From: Stenotrophomonas maltophilia
GTDB lineage: Bacteria > Pseudomonadota > Gammaproteobacteria > Xanthomonadales > Xanthomonadaceae
Reading direction: 5' to 3'
Assembly (NCBI RefSeq): GCF_002205165.1
Contig: NZ_NIVS01000060.1
Location: 1-55,186, forward strand
Length of the DNA stretch: 55,186 nucleotides
This document shows positions 1 to 7,658 of the stretch, piece after piece (the stretch's first letter is position 1; every line of letters starts with the position of its first letter). A program made the position numbers and the translations under genes. The notes under the pieces were generated by a model, which was given only the letters and a program-made list of their open reading frames with translations, was not told the origin of the DNA and did not search any database.

Positions 1-108
1 GTGGGTGGGCGTGGCGGCGGGCGGGGGCCCGGCGAGCACTGCCATGGGCAGCGCCATCATCAGCATGGCGGCCAGCAGCGCTGGAGGACGCGAAACAGGA
101 GCGGTCAT
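1..108 (-). CDS. Exported protein, N-terminal fragment (runs off the window)
   Basis: Only the first 36 codons are present. The ATG at 108 overlaps the TGA of the upstream peroxidase gene in an ATGA arrangement, so the gene is the next member of that operon. The visible peptide is a short N-region with one Arg, a hydrophobic core (PALLAAMLMMALPMAVLAG) and then a Pro/Ala/Thr-rich stretch, which fits a cleavable signal peptide and export to the periplasm. Nothing of the mature domain is visible, so no function is assigned. Given its neighbours (di-haem peroxidase, DsbD-like domain, YceI, TlpA-like) a periplasmic redox or haem role is only a guess. Confidence 0.65.
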   Translation of the reverse strand, partial: MTAPVSRPPALLAAMLMMALPMAVLAGPPPAATPTH

Positions 109-1106
109 GGAGGCGAGGCTGTCGAGGACGTCGCGCGCGATGCGAAGCGATCGTCGGTGAGGGTGTGCAGAAACTGCTCGATGTCGTCGATCTCCGCTTC
201 GGTCAGATGCAGCGGGTCGCGCAGCTGCGCATCGCGTCCGATCGAATCGGGGATCACCTTGCCGGGGTCGTCGTAATACACGATCACCTCGCGCAGCGTC
301 TTGAACATGCCGTTATGCATGTAGGGCGCCGTCAACGCGACGTTGCGCAGGCCGGGCACCTTGAACTCACCCTTCTGTGCAGGGTCGCCGGTGACGCCGC
401 CGCGGCCCTCGTCATTGAACTCACGGCCGTTGTAGATGCCGATGTTCTTGAAGCGGTCCGAGGTGAAATCCTCGCCGGCGTGGCAGCTCACGCACTGCGC
501 CTTGGTGATGAACAACAGACGGCCGCGCTTTGCCGCGTCGCTGATCGCGTCTTCCTGGCCGAGTGCGTAACGGTCGTAAGGGCTGTCCACGGTGTTGAGG
601 GTCTTCTGGTAGGCGGCGAGGGCGCGCCCCAGCGTGCGCGGGCTGGGGGCGGCACGGTAGGTATCCTGGAAACGTGCCACCCACGCCGGGTCGGCAAGCA
701 GCCGGGCCACGGCGTCATCCACCGGCAGGTCCATCTCCAGCGGGTTGGCGATCGGCGCCAGGGCCTGTTCTTCCAGGGTTTCGCTGCGGCCATCCCAGAA
801 GAAGCGGGTGCGCCCGGCACTGTTCATCACGCTCGGCGTGTTGCGGGTGCCCAGGCGGCCTTCCACCCCCAGGCTGAGCGCGCGGTCATCGGCAAACGCG
901 CGGGCGGGCTGGTGGCAGCTGGCGCACGAGACCGTGCGGTCACGCGAGAGGATGGGATCGAAGAAGAGCTGGCGACCCAGCTGGGCGCGGGGGTTGTCGG
1001 ACAGATCGCCGTCGTAGGTCGGTGCATCGGCGGAAAACACCGGGGCCAGCACGGCACCGCCGATCAGCGCGGCCAGCAGGGCGAGGGGACGGACGCGACG
1101 GGGCAT
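105..1106 (-). CDS. Di-haem cytochrome c peroxidase / MauG-family protein
   Basis: A 333-residue periplasmic protein. A signal peptide spans about residues 1-26. Two c-type haem motifs are visible, CASCH at 61-65 and CVSCH at 205-209, the spacing expected for bacterial di-haem cytochrome c peroxidases, which reduce hydrogen peroxide with electrons from small cytochromes; MauG relatives instead oxidise protein side chains. The family stretch DGRSETLEEQA lies between the haems. I chose the ATG at 1106, which begins the signal peptide, over an in-frame codon at 1172 inside the upstream gene. The start lies 13 bp after the stop of the DsbD-like gene and the stop overlaps the next start, so it is co-transcribed. 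Peroxidase versus MauG-like activity cannot be separated by eye. Confidence 0.9.
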   Translation of the reverse strand: MPRRVRPLALLAALIGGAVLAPVFSADAPTYDGDLSDNPRAQLGRQLFFDPILSRDRTVSCASCHQPARAFADDRALSLGVEGRLGTRNTPSVMNSAGRTRFFWDGRSETLEEQALAPIANPLEMDLPVDDAVARLLADPAWVARFQDTYRAAPSPRTLGRALAAYQKTLNTVDSPYDRYALGQEDAISDAAKRGRLLFITKAQCVSCHAGEDFTSDRFKNIGIYNGREFNDEGRGGVTGDPAQKGEFKVPGLRNVALTAPYMHNGMFKTLREVIVYYDDPGKVIPDSIGRDAQLRDPLHLTEAEIDDIEQFLHTLTDDRFASRATSSTASPP

Positions 1107-1119
1107 GACGATGCCGCGC

Positions 1120-1569
1120 TCAACGCGCGGCGATCTCCTGCTGGACCAGCTCGCACAGCCCGCTCTGCTCAAAGCAGACCTGCGCGCGCAGGGTGCCGGT
1201 CACCGGCGTGCTGCCCGCCGCGACGGGCAGGCGCAGCTGCCCCCGCTCGCTGAAGTAGGTGTAGCGGTAGTCGCCGGCGAAACTGCGGCCGTGGCCTTCG
1301 CGCGCATCCACCGAGCGCAGCGGGCCGTGCGGCTGAGCCTGGTCCGCCAGGATCACGCGCGCCGCGCGCGGTCCGATCTGCGGTTGCTCGAAGTCCGAGG
1401 CGTACAGGATCCAACCCGGCTCAATGCGGGCGTCGATGACCAGCTCGCGCGACCCGTCCGCTCGCGCCTCCAGCCGGGGATCGAGGGCGACCTTCGGCGT
1501 ATCGGAAGCGATCGCGCTGCCAGTGCTCAGCAGCAGCGCAACCCCCAGGGTGAGGATGCCGTGCCTCAC
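1120..1569 (-). CDS. Stand-alone DsbD N-terminal-domain-like periplasmic protein
   Basis: A 149-residue protein with a signal peptide (about 1-21) followed by one immunoglobulin-like domain resembling the N-terminal domain of the thiol:disulfide interchange protein DsbD. Near the C terminus two cysteines, C132 and C139 (motif CFEQSGLC), sit where nDsbD carries its redox pair, although the canonical spacing is one residue shorter. The membrane and thioredoxin-like domains of DsbD are absent, so this is a solo electron-transfer domain, not a truncated full DsbD. The GTG start at 1569 overlaps the YceI stop in a GTGA arrangement. It may pass electrons between the co-encoded TlpA-like protein and other periplasmic partners; that is inference. 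Confidence 0.7.
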   Translation of the reverse strand: MRHGILTLGVALLLSTGSAIASDTPKVALDPRLEARADGSRELVIDARIEPGWILYASDFEQPQIGPRAARVILADQAQPHGPLRSVDAREGHGRSFAGDYRYTYFSERGQLRLPVAAGSTPVTGTLRAQVCFEQSGLCELVQQEIAAR

Positions 1570-2147
1570 TCCTTCGCCCCCTGCGCCTCGGTGGTGATGC
1601 GCAGCTGTACCTCATCGGCGATGTTGGGCAGGAATGCGTCCAGGCCGAACTCGCTGCGGCGGATCACGGCCGTGGCATTGAAGCCGATCGTGGGCACCTT
1701 GCGGCTGGGATGCTCGCCGAGCTTGTTAAGGGTGGCATCGAGTACGACCGGGCGGGTGACACCGTGCAGGGTCAGGTCGCCGGTGATCTTCAGGCGGCCG
1801 CTCCCCTGCGTGCTGACCGAGGTGCTGCGGAACGTGGCCTGCGGGAACTTCGCGACGTCGAACAGCTTGTCACTCTTGACGATCTCGTCGAGCTTGGGCA
1901 CGTGCGTGGCCAGCTCGGCCAGCGGCAGCTCCACCTGCACCTGCGACACCGTGGGTTTGGCCGCGTCGTAGATGAGCGTGCCGCTGCTGATCGCCGCGCG
2001 GCCGGTCGGGAAGGAGAAGCCGTTGTGGTTCCAGGTGAACAGGACATCGGTGTGGGTGGGGTCGAGCTGGTAGGTCACCGGGGCGGCGATCGCTGCGGCG
2101 GGTGCGGTGGCGGCGGTGAGCAGGGTCAACAGAAGGGCGGTGCGCAT
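1566..2147 (-). CDS. YceI-family periplasmic lipocalin-like protein
   Basis: A 193-residue exported protein: signal peptide about 1-22 (MRTALLLTLLTAATAPAAAIA), then a YceI domain recognisable from the opening YQLDPTHTDVLFTWNH, the internal FDVAKFPQATFRS and the ITGDLTLHGVTRPV segment. YceI proteins are beta-barrel binders of isoprenoid-type amphiphiles such as polyprenyl chains and are often encoded next to cytochromes. The ATG at 2147 was preferred over an in-frame codon at 2246 because it starts the signal peptide. The gene follows the TlpA-like gene by 117 bp and overlaps the DsbD-like gene. The gap contains a GC-rich inverted repeat near 2230-2260 that could attenuate read-through. Confidence 0.9.
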   Translation of the reverse strand: MRTALLLTLLTAATAPAAAIAAPVTYQLDPTHTDVLFTWNHNGFSFPTGRAAISSGTLIYDAAKPTVSQVQVELPLAELATHVPKLDEIVKSDKLFDVAKFPQATFRSTSVSTQGSGRLKITGDLTLHGVTRPVVLDATLNKLGEHPSRKVPTIGFNATAVIRRSEFGLDAFLPNIADEVQLRITTEAQGAKE

Positions 2148-2264
2148 GGGGCGGGTCTCTTTGTCGAGGCGCGCAGCCGCCCGCGGCATCGCGGGGGTGC
2201 CGTACGGGCGTGCAACGCAGGAGGGAGGGCCGCGACGGCCGGGCATGCCGGCCGCCGCGGAGGG

Positions 2265-3599
2265 TTACGGGGCGATGGCCAGTCCCGGCGTCGTGGACGC
2301 GGTCGAGGCGCTTGCCGCATACGGATCGGGCTCGGCAATCAGCCCATCGAGCAGGCTGTTGAAACGGGCCACGTAATCCTGGTGATACTCGCCGGTCACC
2401 GTACCGGTGTAACCGGTGTAGATCTCCCGAACCTTGCCGTCACGGCCGATGATGATCGTGGTGGGGAAGGCGGCCATGTAATTGAGGCCCTTCAGTTTCT
2501 CGGTAGCGACTTTCTTGTCGGCGATGCCGCCGAACACGATGTCGTAACGGATGTCGAAGTAATCCTTGAAGGTGGTCAGGGTCTTCTTGAAGTAATCGAA
2601 GTTGTCTTCCTGCTCGAAGGCGACCGCCACCGCTTCGACGCCCCGGTGCTGGTTCTGCTTGAACCACGGCGCCAGGAAGTAGGTCTGGTCGGTGCAGTTC
2701 GGGCACCAGGTGCCGATCACTTCAACGATGACGACCTTGCCGCGATACTTGTCGTCCTGCAGCGAGACCTGCTTGCCCTGCAGATCGGGGAAGCTGAAAT
2801 CGATGCGCTCCTGGCCATCCTTGAGGAAGGTGAGCTTGTACGGATCGGGCAGCTCCACCTTGTCGTTCTTCTCGGCCTCGAACTTCACCACGTTGTAGAT
2901 ACCGCTGCCGAATGCGCCCTGGATGTTGCCGTCCTCATCGATCGTGCCGCGGATCAGCAGCGGGCTCGGCCCACTGAAGCCGGACAGATAGAAGCGATTG
3001 CCCTGCACGGTGCCTTCCAGTTCGCGGGTGTCGCCGACGACGGTCATGAACACGCCGGAGAGGCGATTTCCCTCCTGCTTGAGCAGGGCCACCTGGTTGC
3101 GTTTGTCCTGGCGGGCGGCCTTGTCGATGGTCTGCACCGCCCATTTGCCGCTGAGGTCCGCCGCCGGCGCCTCATCCTGGCCGGGCTTGACGAAACGCCA
3201 CGCCGCGCCCTGTTCGGCAGTAAAGGCAAGGTTGCGCGCCCCGTTGCGGCTGGGGACCAGGTCCTTGTACTGGCCCACGAGGTGCTTGCCATCCTCGGAA
3301 ACGTTGCCTTCCAGCACCGCATCGTAGGTATTCATCCGCACCGAGAAGATGCCGTCTTCGCGCGGGGTGACCTTGAATCTGTCGGTGCGCGTGCCGTTGA
3401 GCAGGGTGAAGGTCGCGTCCTGCGCGCGCTTGCCCTTCACTTCGAAATTGAAGGGGATGGGGTCGCCATCGATGGTGAATTCGCCGCGCCAGACGCCTTC
3501 GGCAGGAAAGGGTGCCTTGGTCGCCGCCGATGCGGCGAAGGACAGGCTTGAGGCCAGGAACAGGGTCGCGAGGACGCGACCGGATAATGCCAGTGTCAT
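2265..3599 (-). CDS. TlpA/ResA-like thioredoxin-fold protein with N-terminal beta domains
   Basis: A 444-residue exported protein. A signal peptide covers about residues 1-26. Residues 30-265 form two similar beta-rich segments (WRGEFTIDG and GKWAVQTID mark their starts). Residues 268-425 are a TlpA/redoxin thioredoxin fold with active site WCPNC (C299, C302) and a cis-Pro loop FPTT. Such proteins reduce disulfides in the periplasm, for example in cytochrome c maturation. The ATG at 3599 is preceded by GGAAG with good spacing; an upstream in-frame GTG/ATG region to 3704 encodes no signal peptide. It is the first gene of the redox operon. The N-terminal region resembles those of Bacteroidetes TlpA-like proteins, but I cannot name it. 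Confidence 0.85.
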   Translation of the reverse strand: MTLALSGRVLATLFLASSLSFAASAATKAPFPAEGVWRGEFTIDGDPIPFNFEVKGKRAQDATFTLLNGTRTDRFKVTPREDGIFSVRMNTYDAVLEGNVSEDGKHLVGQYKDLVPSRNGARNLAFTAEQGAAWRFVKPGQDEAPAADLSGKWAVQTIDKAARQDKRNQVALLKQEGNRLSGVFMTVVGDTRELEGTVQGNRFYLSGFSGPSPLLIRGTIDEDGNIQGAFGSGIYNVVKFEAEKNDKVELPDPYKLTFLKDGQERIDFSFPDLQGKQVSLQDDKYRGKVVIVEVIGTWCPNCTDQTYFLAPWFKQNQHRGVEAVAVAFEQEDNFDYFKKTLTTFKDYFDIRYDIVFGGIADKKVATEKLKGLNYMAAFPTTIIIGRDGKVREIYTGYTGTVTGEYHQDYVARFNSLLDGLIAEPDPYAASASTASTTPGLAIAP

Positions 3600-3908
3600 G
3601 AGAGTGCTTCCAGATAATCCCCTTGGACGCGCCAAGTCGCCGGCGATGCAGCCCCCGTTCCACTGCATCCGCTGAAAGGCCATCCCTGGCCGGTCACGTG
3701 CCATCGATGGCGTGATTGGATTATTGCCACGTGAATGTCGTAAAAGTTCATCGCGGCTTGGAACGCATGTTCATCAGCATATTCACCGGCGCGACGATGG
3801 CAGGCTGATAACCGTTTTGACATCAGCGGATTTGCCGCTGTGCACGACATCGAAGACCATGGTGGCCTGAGCCGTTCGGCCGCGGGCCGATAAAGGAGGG
3901 AGGTCATC
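3600..3908. other. Divergent intergenic region (309 bp)
   Basis: This stretch separates the leftward redox operon from rightward membrane-protein genes and must hold both promoters. I see a TTGACA hexamer at 3817-3822 but no convincing -10 at 16-18 bp, two CACGTG sequences (near 3698 and 3729), and a strong Shine-Dalgarno (AAAGGAGGGAGG) just before the GTG at 3909. No open reading frame with a plausible ribosome-binding site was found. Confidence 0.5.
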
Positions 3909-4517
3909 GTGAAGCCAAGGGAAGGTATCCAGGTCTCGGTCTACACCCGCTGGCACCAGCTGGCAGTGCCGCTCGCATTCGCGTTGGCGGCGGGCAGTTT
4001 CATGTTCATCGTGCTCAATCGCGGCCCGGTGGGCGTCGCCATCGTGGTGGCGATGCTGTGCCTGGTGCTGCCGCCGTTGCTGGCCTTCCAGGGGTTCCCG
4101 ACGCGCAACGAAGTGATGGTCCTGCCCGACGGTTTGATGTTCTCGCGGCGCGATGCGGTGCCCTTCGATGAGCTGTCCAGCTGGGGCACCGATGACTATC
4201 TGAAACTGGTGCGGCCGGGCCGGGCGACACTGATGGTAAGTGCGGCCGATCTGCAGAGCCGAGATCGCTTGCTGCGCGAATTCGAGCAGGCGCTGGCGAC
4301 CTGGCAACGCCAGCAGCCGGCGGTCAGCGAACCGATCCGCCGCACGCACTTCTATGGCTCCGCGCGTGCGGCCGCCATCGGCGCGGTGATCATCGGATTG
4401 GGCGCGCTGTGCATGGTGATGGCATTGCGGCTGCGTGAGCCGTCCATCGAACTGGCCGCTGTCGGTGCGCTGGGTGGGCTGGTGGGTGTGATCATGCTGC
4501 TCGGTCGGCGGGTCTGA
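3909..4517 (+). CDS. Conserved membrane protein of unknown function
   Basis: A 202-residue protein starting with GTG behind a very strong AAAGGAGGGAGG. Two hydrophobic segments near the N terminus (about 18-36 and 41-60) form a hairpin, followed by a soluble region (about 65-145) containing LPDGLMFSRRDAVPF, and two more transmembrane segments (about 150-170 and 180-198). The soluble part resembles PH-like/bPH domains that follow a membrane hairpin (a short strand, 'LPDGL', then a conserved Arg), but I do not recognise the family with certainty. It stands alone, 115 bp before the next gene. Confidence 0.7.
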   Translation: MKPREGIQVSVYTRWHQLAVPLAFALAAGSFMFIVLNRGPVGVAIVVAMLCLVLPPLLAFQGFPTRNEVMVLPDGLMFSRRDAVPFDELSSWGTDDYLKLVRPGRATLMVSAADLQSRDRLLREFEQALATWQRQQPAVSEPIRRTHFYGSARAAAIGAVIIGLGALCMVMALRLREPSIELAAVGALGGLVGVIMLLGRRV

Positions 4518-4632
4518 TCAGGCCTGATATCCACACCGTCTTGTTTTCAGCGTCTCGCATATTTCACGAGCTGAAGCGCAGCCTGCCGATGCGAGCTGCG
4601 TCCGCAGCGCATGAAAAGGAGTGCCATACGCT

Positions 4633-5673
4633 ATGAATACCCGAGGCGATTACGCCCACCCCGAGCCCGTCGCTGCGGCGACCGTGGCCGTGGTCACCCC
4701 ACCGCCGGTGGTGGATCTTCCGCGCGACAGCGCCGTGTCCTGGGGCGCGATCCTGGCCGGTGCGATTGCTGCGGCCGCGCTTTCGTTGATCCTGGTGATT
4801 CTCGGCGTGGGCCTGGGCCTGTCGTCAGTCTCGCCGTGGTCGTTTGAAGGGGTGACGGCCGAGACGTTTGGCTGGTCGAGCATTGCATGGCTGACCTTCA
4901 CCGCCATCGCGGCCTCCGGCCTGGGTGGTTATCTGGCCGGTCGCCTGCGCACGAAGTGGAGCAATCTGCATGGCGATGAAACCTACTTCCGCGATACCGC
5001 ACATGGTTTCGTGTCGTGGGCCGTGGCCACGCTGCTGACGGCCGCGCTGCTGACCTCTGCGATCGGTGGCATTCTCGGTGCCGGTGCCAAGGTGGCGGGT
5101 GCCACCGCAGGTGCGGCAGCTTCCACTGCCGGTGGTATCGCCGCTGCGGGTGCGGGCTCGGCCGCCATGGGCAGTGACCAGGGTGATGTGCAGTACTGGG
5201 TGGATTCGCTGTTCCGCGCCAACCCGACCGCAGCGCAGCCCGCGCCGCCGGCCGGTCCGGCCGATGCAGCGGCACCGCCGGCACCGCCGGTCAACGGCGC
5301 ACCGCCGCCGCCGCGCCCGATGCCGGGTGCAGACCGCCGTCCGGACAGCCGTGAGGTGCGTACCGAGGTCAACCGCATCATCGTCAACAGCCTCAAGTCC
5401 GACACCATGGACCCGGCCGATACGCAGTACCTGGGTCAGCTGGTGGCGGCACAGACCGGCATGAGCCAGGCCGAAGCGCAGGCCCGCGTGACCGATGTGC
5501 AGACCCGCTTGCGTGCGGCGCTGGACAACGCCAAGCAGCAGGCCAAGCAGGCGGCCGACGATGCCCGCAAGGCCACCGCTTACGCTGCGCTGTGGCTGTT
5601 CATCACGCTGCTGATCGGTGCCTTCATTGCCAGCCTGAGTGCCACCTGGGGCGGCCGTCGCCGCGACCTGTGA
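4633..5673 (+). CDS. Multi-pass membrane protein with Pro/Ala-rich loop
   Basis: A 346-residue inner-membrane protein. An N-terminal tail (1-32) leads into the conserved-looking SWGAILAGAIAAAALSLIL segment. Transmembrane segments lie at about 36-60, 76-105 and 125-165, followed by an Ala/Gly-rich helix, a Pro-rich linker (about 195-235), a charged helical part with coiled-coil character (about 250-310) and one last transmembrane segment (about 315-338). I chose the ATG at 4633, which is preceded by AAAAGGAG, over an in-frame GTG at 4621. Similar proteins are widespread in Proteobacteria without a defined role. It is followed after 28 bp by a 23-residue membrane peptide gene, probably in the same operon. 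Confidence 0.75.
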   Translation: MNTRGDYAHPEPVAAATVAVVTPPPVVDLPRDSAVSWGAILAGAIAAAALSLILVILGVGLGLSSVSPWSFEGVTAETFGWSSIAWLTFTAIAASGLGGYLAGRLRTKWSNLHGDETYFRDTAHGFVSWAVATLLTAALLTSAIGGILGAGAKVAGATAGAAASTAGGIAAAGAGSAAMGSDQGDVQYWVDSLFRANPTAAQPAPPAGPADAAAPPAPPVNGAPPPPRPMPGADRRPDSREVRTEVNRIIVNSLKSDTMDPADTQYLGQLVAAQTGMSQAEAQARVTDVQTRLRAALDNAKQQAKQAADDARKATAYAALWLFITLLIGAFIASLSATWGGRRRDL

Positions 5674-5701
5674 ACCTGATCATCCCAAGGGAGGAAACAC
5701 C

Positions 5702-5773
5702 ATGAAGTACATTCTGCTGTGGATGCTCGGCATTCCGATTCCGCTGCTGCTCCTGTTCGCGCTGCTGCGCTGA
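5702..5773 (+). CDS. 23-residue hydrophobic membrane peptide
   Basis: A very short gene beginning with ATG after an excellent AAGGGAGGAAACACC leader and ending in TGA. The product (MKYILLWMLGIPIPLLLLF followed by ALLR) is a single membrane-spanning segment with one N-terminal Lys and a C-terminal Arg. A strong terminator hairpin begins ten bases after the stop, so the reading frame is well framed by expression signals. Its position 28 bp after the Pro-rich membrane protein suggests co-expression and perhaps a small accessory subunit. I do not recognise a named family. Confidence 0.7.
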   Translation: MKYILLWMLGIPIPLLLLFALLR

Positions 5774-5782
5774 CCGCTCCAC

Positions 5783-5810
5783 CATCAGGCCGCCTTCGGG
5801 CGGCTTGATG
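5783..5810 (+). terminator. Rho-independent-type hairpin
   Basis: A 12-bp stem (CATCAGGCCGCC pairing with GGCGGCTTGATG, one G-U) closed by a TTCG tetraloop, ten bases after the small membrane peptide stop. No long T-tract follows, but stem strength and position fit a terminator separating this operon from the stressosome operon. Confidence 0.75.
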
Positions 5811-6026
5811 CGTTGTGGCGGGACGCCCATGGAGGGACGCTGTGACACGCCGATCGCAGTAATCTGAATCAGTCAGGGAGGTGTACGGAGCCTTCACGCC
5901 ATCGGCATCTGCCGTCATGCCCAATCTTCCTGAATTCATTTAAGCTTTGATGATTGCGACCCCCATTCATATCGGTGATGGGTCGCCAGCCCACCCGGTG
6001 TATCCCTTCTTTTCAGGACCCTTTCC

Positions 6027-6887
6027 ATGGCGGCTTTGCAGCAGCGCACGATCGATCTCATCCGCAGCCATCAGGAGCCCCTGCTGGCCGCGTGGGCCGG
6101 CAATCTGGCCGGTTCCAGCCAGGCGCAGGACGGCCGGCTGTCGTCCCGCGAGCTGGACACCCAGGTTCGCGAGTTCTGGCGCCTGTTCCTCGAGGCGGTG
6201 TCGGCCACCGACGTCAGCTCGATCGCACGCGTGGAGTGGCAGGACATCCGCCGCTTCCTGGAAGAGCTTTCCCGCGAGCGCGTGCTGAAGGGGTTCAATT
6301 CGTCGGAGACCGCCAGCTTCATCTTCTCGCTCAAGCGCCCGCTGTTTGAATTGATCCAGCAGGGCTACGCGGATGATCCAGCGCAGCTGGGCAACCAGTT
6401 GTGGGCGCTCTCCGAGCTGATCGACCAGCTGGGCCTGCATACGGTCAGCGTGTTCCAGAAGACGCGCGAAGACGTGATCCAGCGCCAACAGGAAGAAATG
6501 CTGGAACTGTCCACGCCGGTGGTGAAGCTGTGGGAAGGCGTGCTGGCGCTGCCTATGATCGGCACGCTGGACTCGCAGCGCACCCAGGTGGTGATGGAAT
6601 CGCTGCTGCAGCGCATCGTCGATACCGGTTCGGAAATCGCCATCATCGATATCACCGGTGTGCCCACCGTGGACACGCTGGTGGCCCAGCACCTGCTCAA
6701 GACCGTTACCGCGATCCGCCTGATGGGCGCCGATGCGATCATCAGTGGCGTGCGGCCGCAGATCGCGCAGACCATCGTGCACCTGGGGCTGGACCTGCAG
6801 GGCATCGTGACCAAGGCCAACCTGGCCGACGCACTGGCCCTCGCGCTCAAGCGCACCGGCCAGACCGTGACCCGGACCGCCCGCTGA
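6027..6887 (+). CDS. rsbR: RsbR-like stressosome scaffold/sensor protein
   Basis: A 286-residue protein with an N-terminal all-helical, globin-like sensory region (about 1-150), a linker helix, and a C-terminal STAS domain (about 160-275). In Bacillus, RsbR and RsbS build the 1.8 MDa stressosome, and RsbT phosphorylates two threonines in the RsbR STAS domain; both equivalents are visible here, T180 in GTLDSQR and T217 in GVPTVDT. The N-terminal domain presumably binds an unknown signal. This is the first gene of a tightly coupled operon (next start 2 bp downstream), preceded by a 140-bp leader rich in A/T near 5930-5950. RsbR assignment is secure; the signal is unknown. Confidence 0.92.
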   Translation: MAALQQRTIDLIRSHQEPLLAAWAGNLAGSSQAQDGRLSSRELDTQVREFWRLFLEAVSATDVSSIARVEWQDIRRFLEELSRERVLKGFNSSETASFIFSLKRPLFELIQQGYADDPAQLGNQLWALSELIDQLGLHTVSVFQKTREDVIQRQQEEMLELSTPVVKLWEGVLALPMIGTLDSQRTQVVMESLLQRIVDTGSEIAIIDITGVPTVDTLVAQHLLKTVTAIRLMGADAIISGVRPQIAQTIVHLGLDLQGIVTKANLADALALALKRTGQTVTRTAR

Positions 6888-6888
6888 G

Positions 6889-7260
6889 ATGGAGCGCATC
6901 CCGATCCTTCAGATGGGCGATCTGCTGCTGGTGACCATCCAGGTGGACATGCACGATCAGCTCGCGCTGACCCTGCAGGATGACCTCACCGAAAAGATCC
7001 GCAGCACTTCCGCACGCGGCGTGCTGATCGACATTTCCGCGCTGGATATCGTCGATTCGTTCATCGGCCGCATGATCGCCACCATTTCGTCGCTGGCCCG
7101 GATCATGGATGCCACCACCGTGGTGGTGGGCATGCAGCCGGCGGTGGCGATCACGCTGGTGGAGCTCGGCCTCACCCTCAGTGGCGTGCGCACCGCGCTG
7201 AATGTGGAGCGCGGCATGAAGCTATTGCAGCGCACCGACGAAGACGAAGCGGCCTCATGA
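6889..7260 (+). CDS. rsbS: RsbS-like STAS-domain stressosome protein
   Basis: A 123-residue single STAS domain. The phosphoacceptor motif DISALDIVDSFIGR carries S57, matching the serine phosphorylated by RsbT in Bacillus RsbS. RsbS co-assembles with RsbR and holds RsbT until stress-induced phosphorylation releases it. The gene starts one base after the rsbR stop and its own stop overlaps the rsbT start (ATGA), so stoichiometric translation is likely. Confidence 0.93.
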   Translation: MERIPILQMGDLLLVTIQVDMHDQLALTLQDDLTEKIRSTSARGVLIDISALDIVDSFIGRMIATISSLARIMDATTVVVGMQPAVAITLVELGLTLSGVRTALNVERGMKLLQRTDEDEAAS

Positions 7261-7658
7261 GTGCCACCCGTGGTTCGTTGCCGATCCGCATCGAGCAGGA
7301 TGTCGTGCTGGCCCGCCAGGCCGCGCGCCAGGTGTGCGTGGCCTGCAAGCTGCGCCTGATCGATCAAACCAAACTGGTCACTGCCGCCAGTGAGTTGGCA
7401 CGCAACGCCGTGATCTACGGGGGTGGCGGGACGATGGACTGGGACGTGGTGGAGAAGGGCCTGCGCAAGGGCGTGCGGCTGGTCTTTGCCGACAACGGCC
7501 CGGGCATTCCGGATGTGGCGCAGGCGCTGACCGATGGCTGGTCGTCCGGTTCGGGCATGGGCCTGGGGCTGTCCGGCTCGCGCCGGCTGGTGGATGAATT
7601 CGAACTGGAGAGTGCACCCGGGCAGGGCACCCGCATCACGATCACCAAATGGAGCTGA
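7257..7658 (+). CDS. rsbT: RsbT-like serine/threonine kinase (switch protein)
   Basis: A 133-residue GHKL-fold kinase. The ATP-binding motifs are complete: N box with E46 and N50 (SELARNAV), G1 box DNGPGIPD with D79, and G2 box GSGMGLGLSGSRR. RsbT phosphorylates RsbR and RsbS, then leaves the stressosome to activate a downstream partner. In Bacillus that partner is RsbU, which is missing here; the candidates are the products of the following three genes. Start overlaps rsbS by 4 bp, end overlaps the next gene by 10 bp. Confidence 0.93.
   Translation: MSATRGSLPIRIEQDVVLARQAARQVCVACKLRLIDQTKLVTAASELARNAVIYGGGGTMDWDVVEKGLRKGVRLVFADNGPGIPDVAQALTDGWSSGSGMGLGLSGSRRLVDEFELESAPGQGTRITITKWS

Noticed and set aside
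1710..3551. Open frame of about 610 codons antisense to the TlpA-like and YceI genes
   Set aside because: Shadow frame spanning two real genes; the product is unlike any protein family.
3817..3822. Sigma-70 promoter based on TTGACA
   Set aside because: No acceptable -10 hexamer at 16-18 bp.
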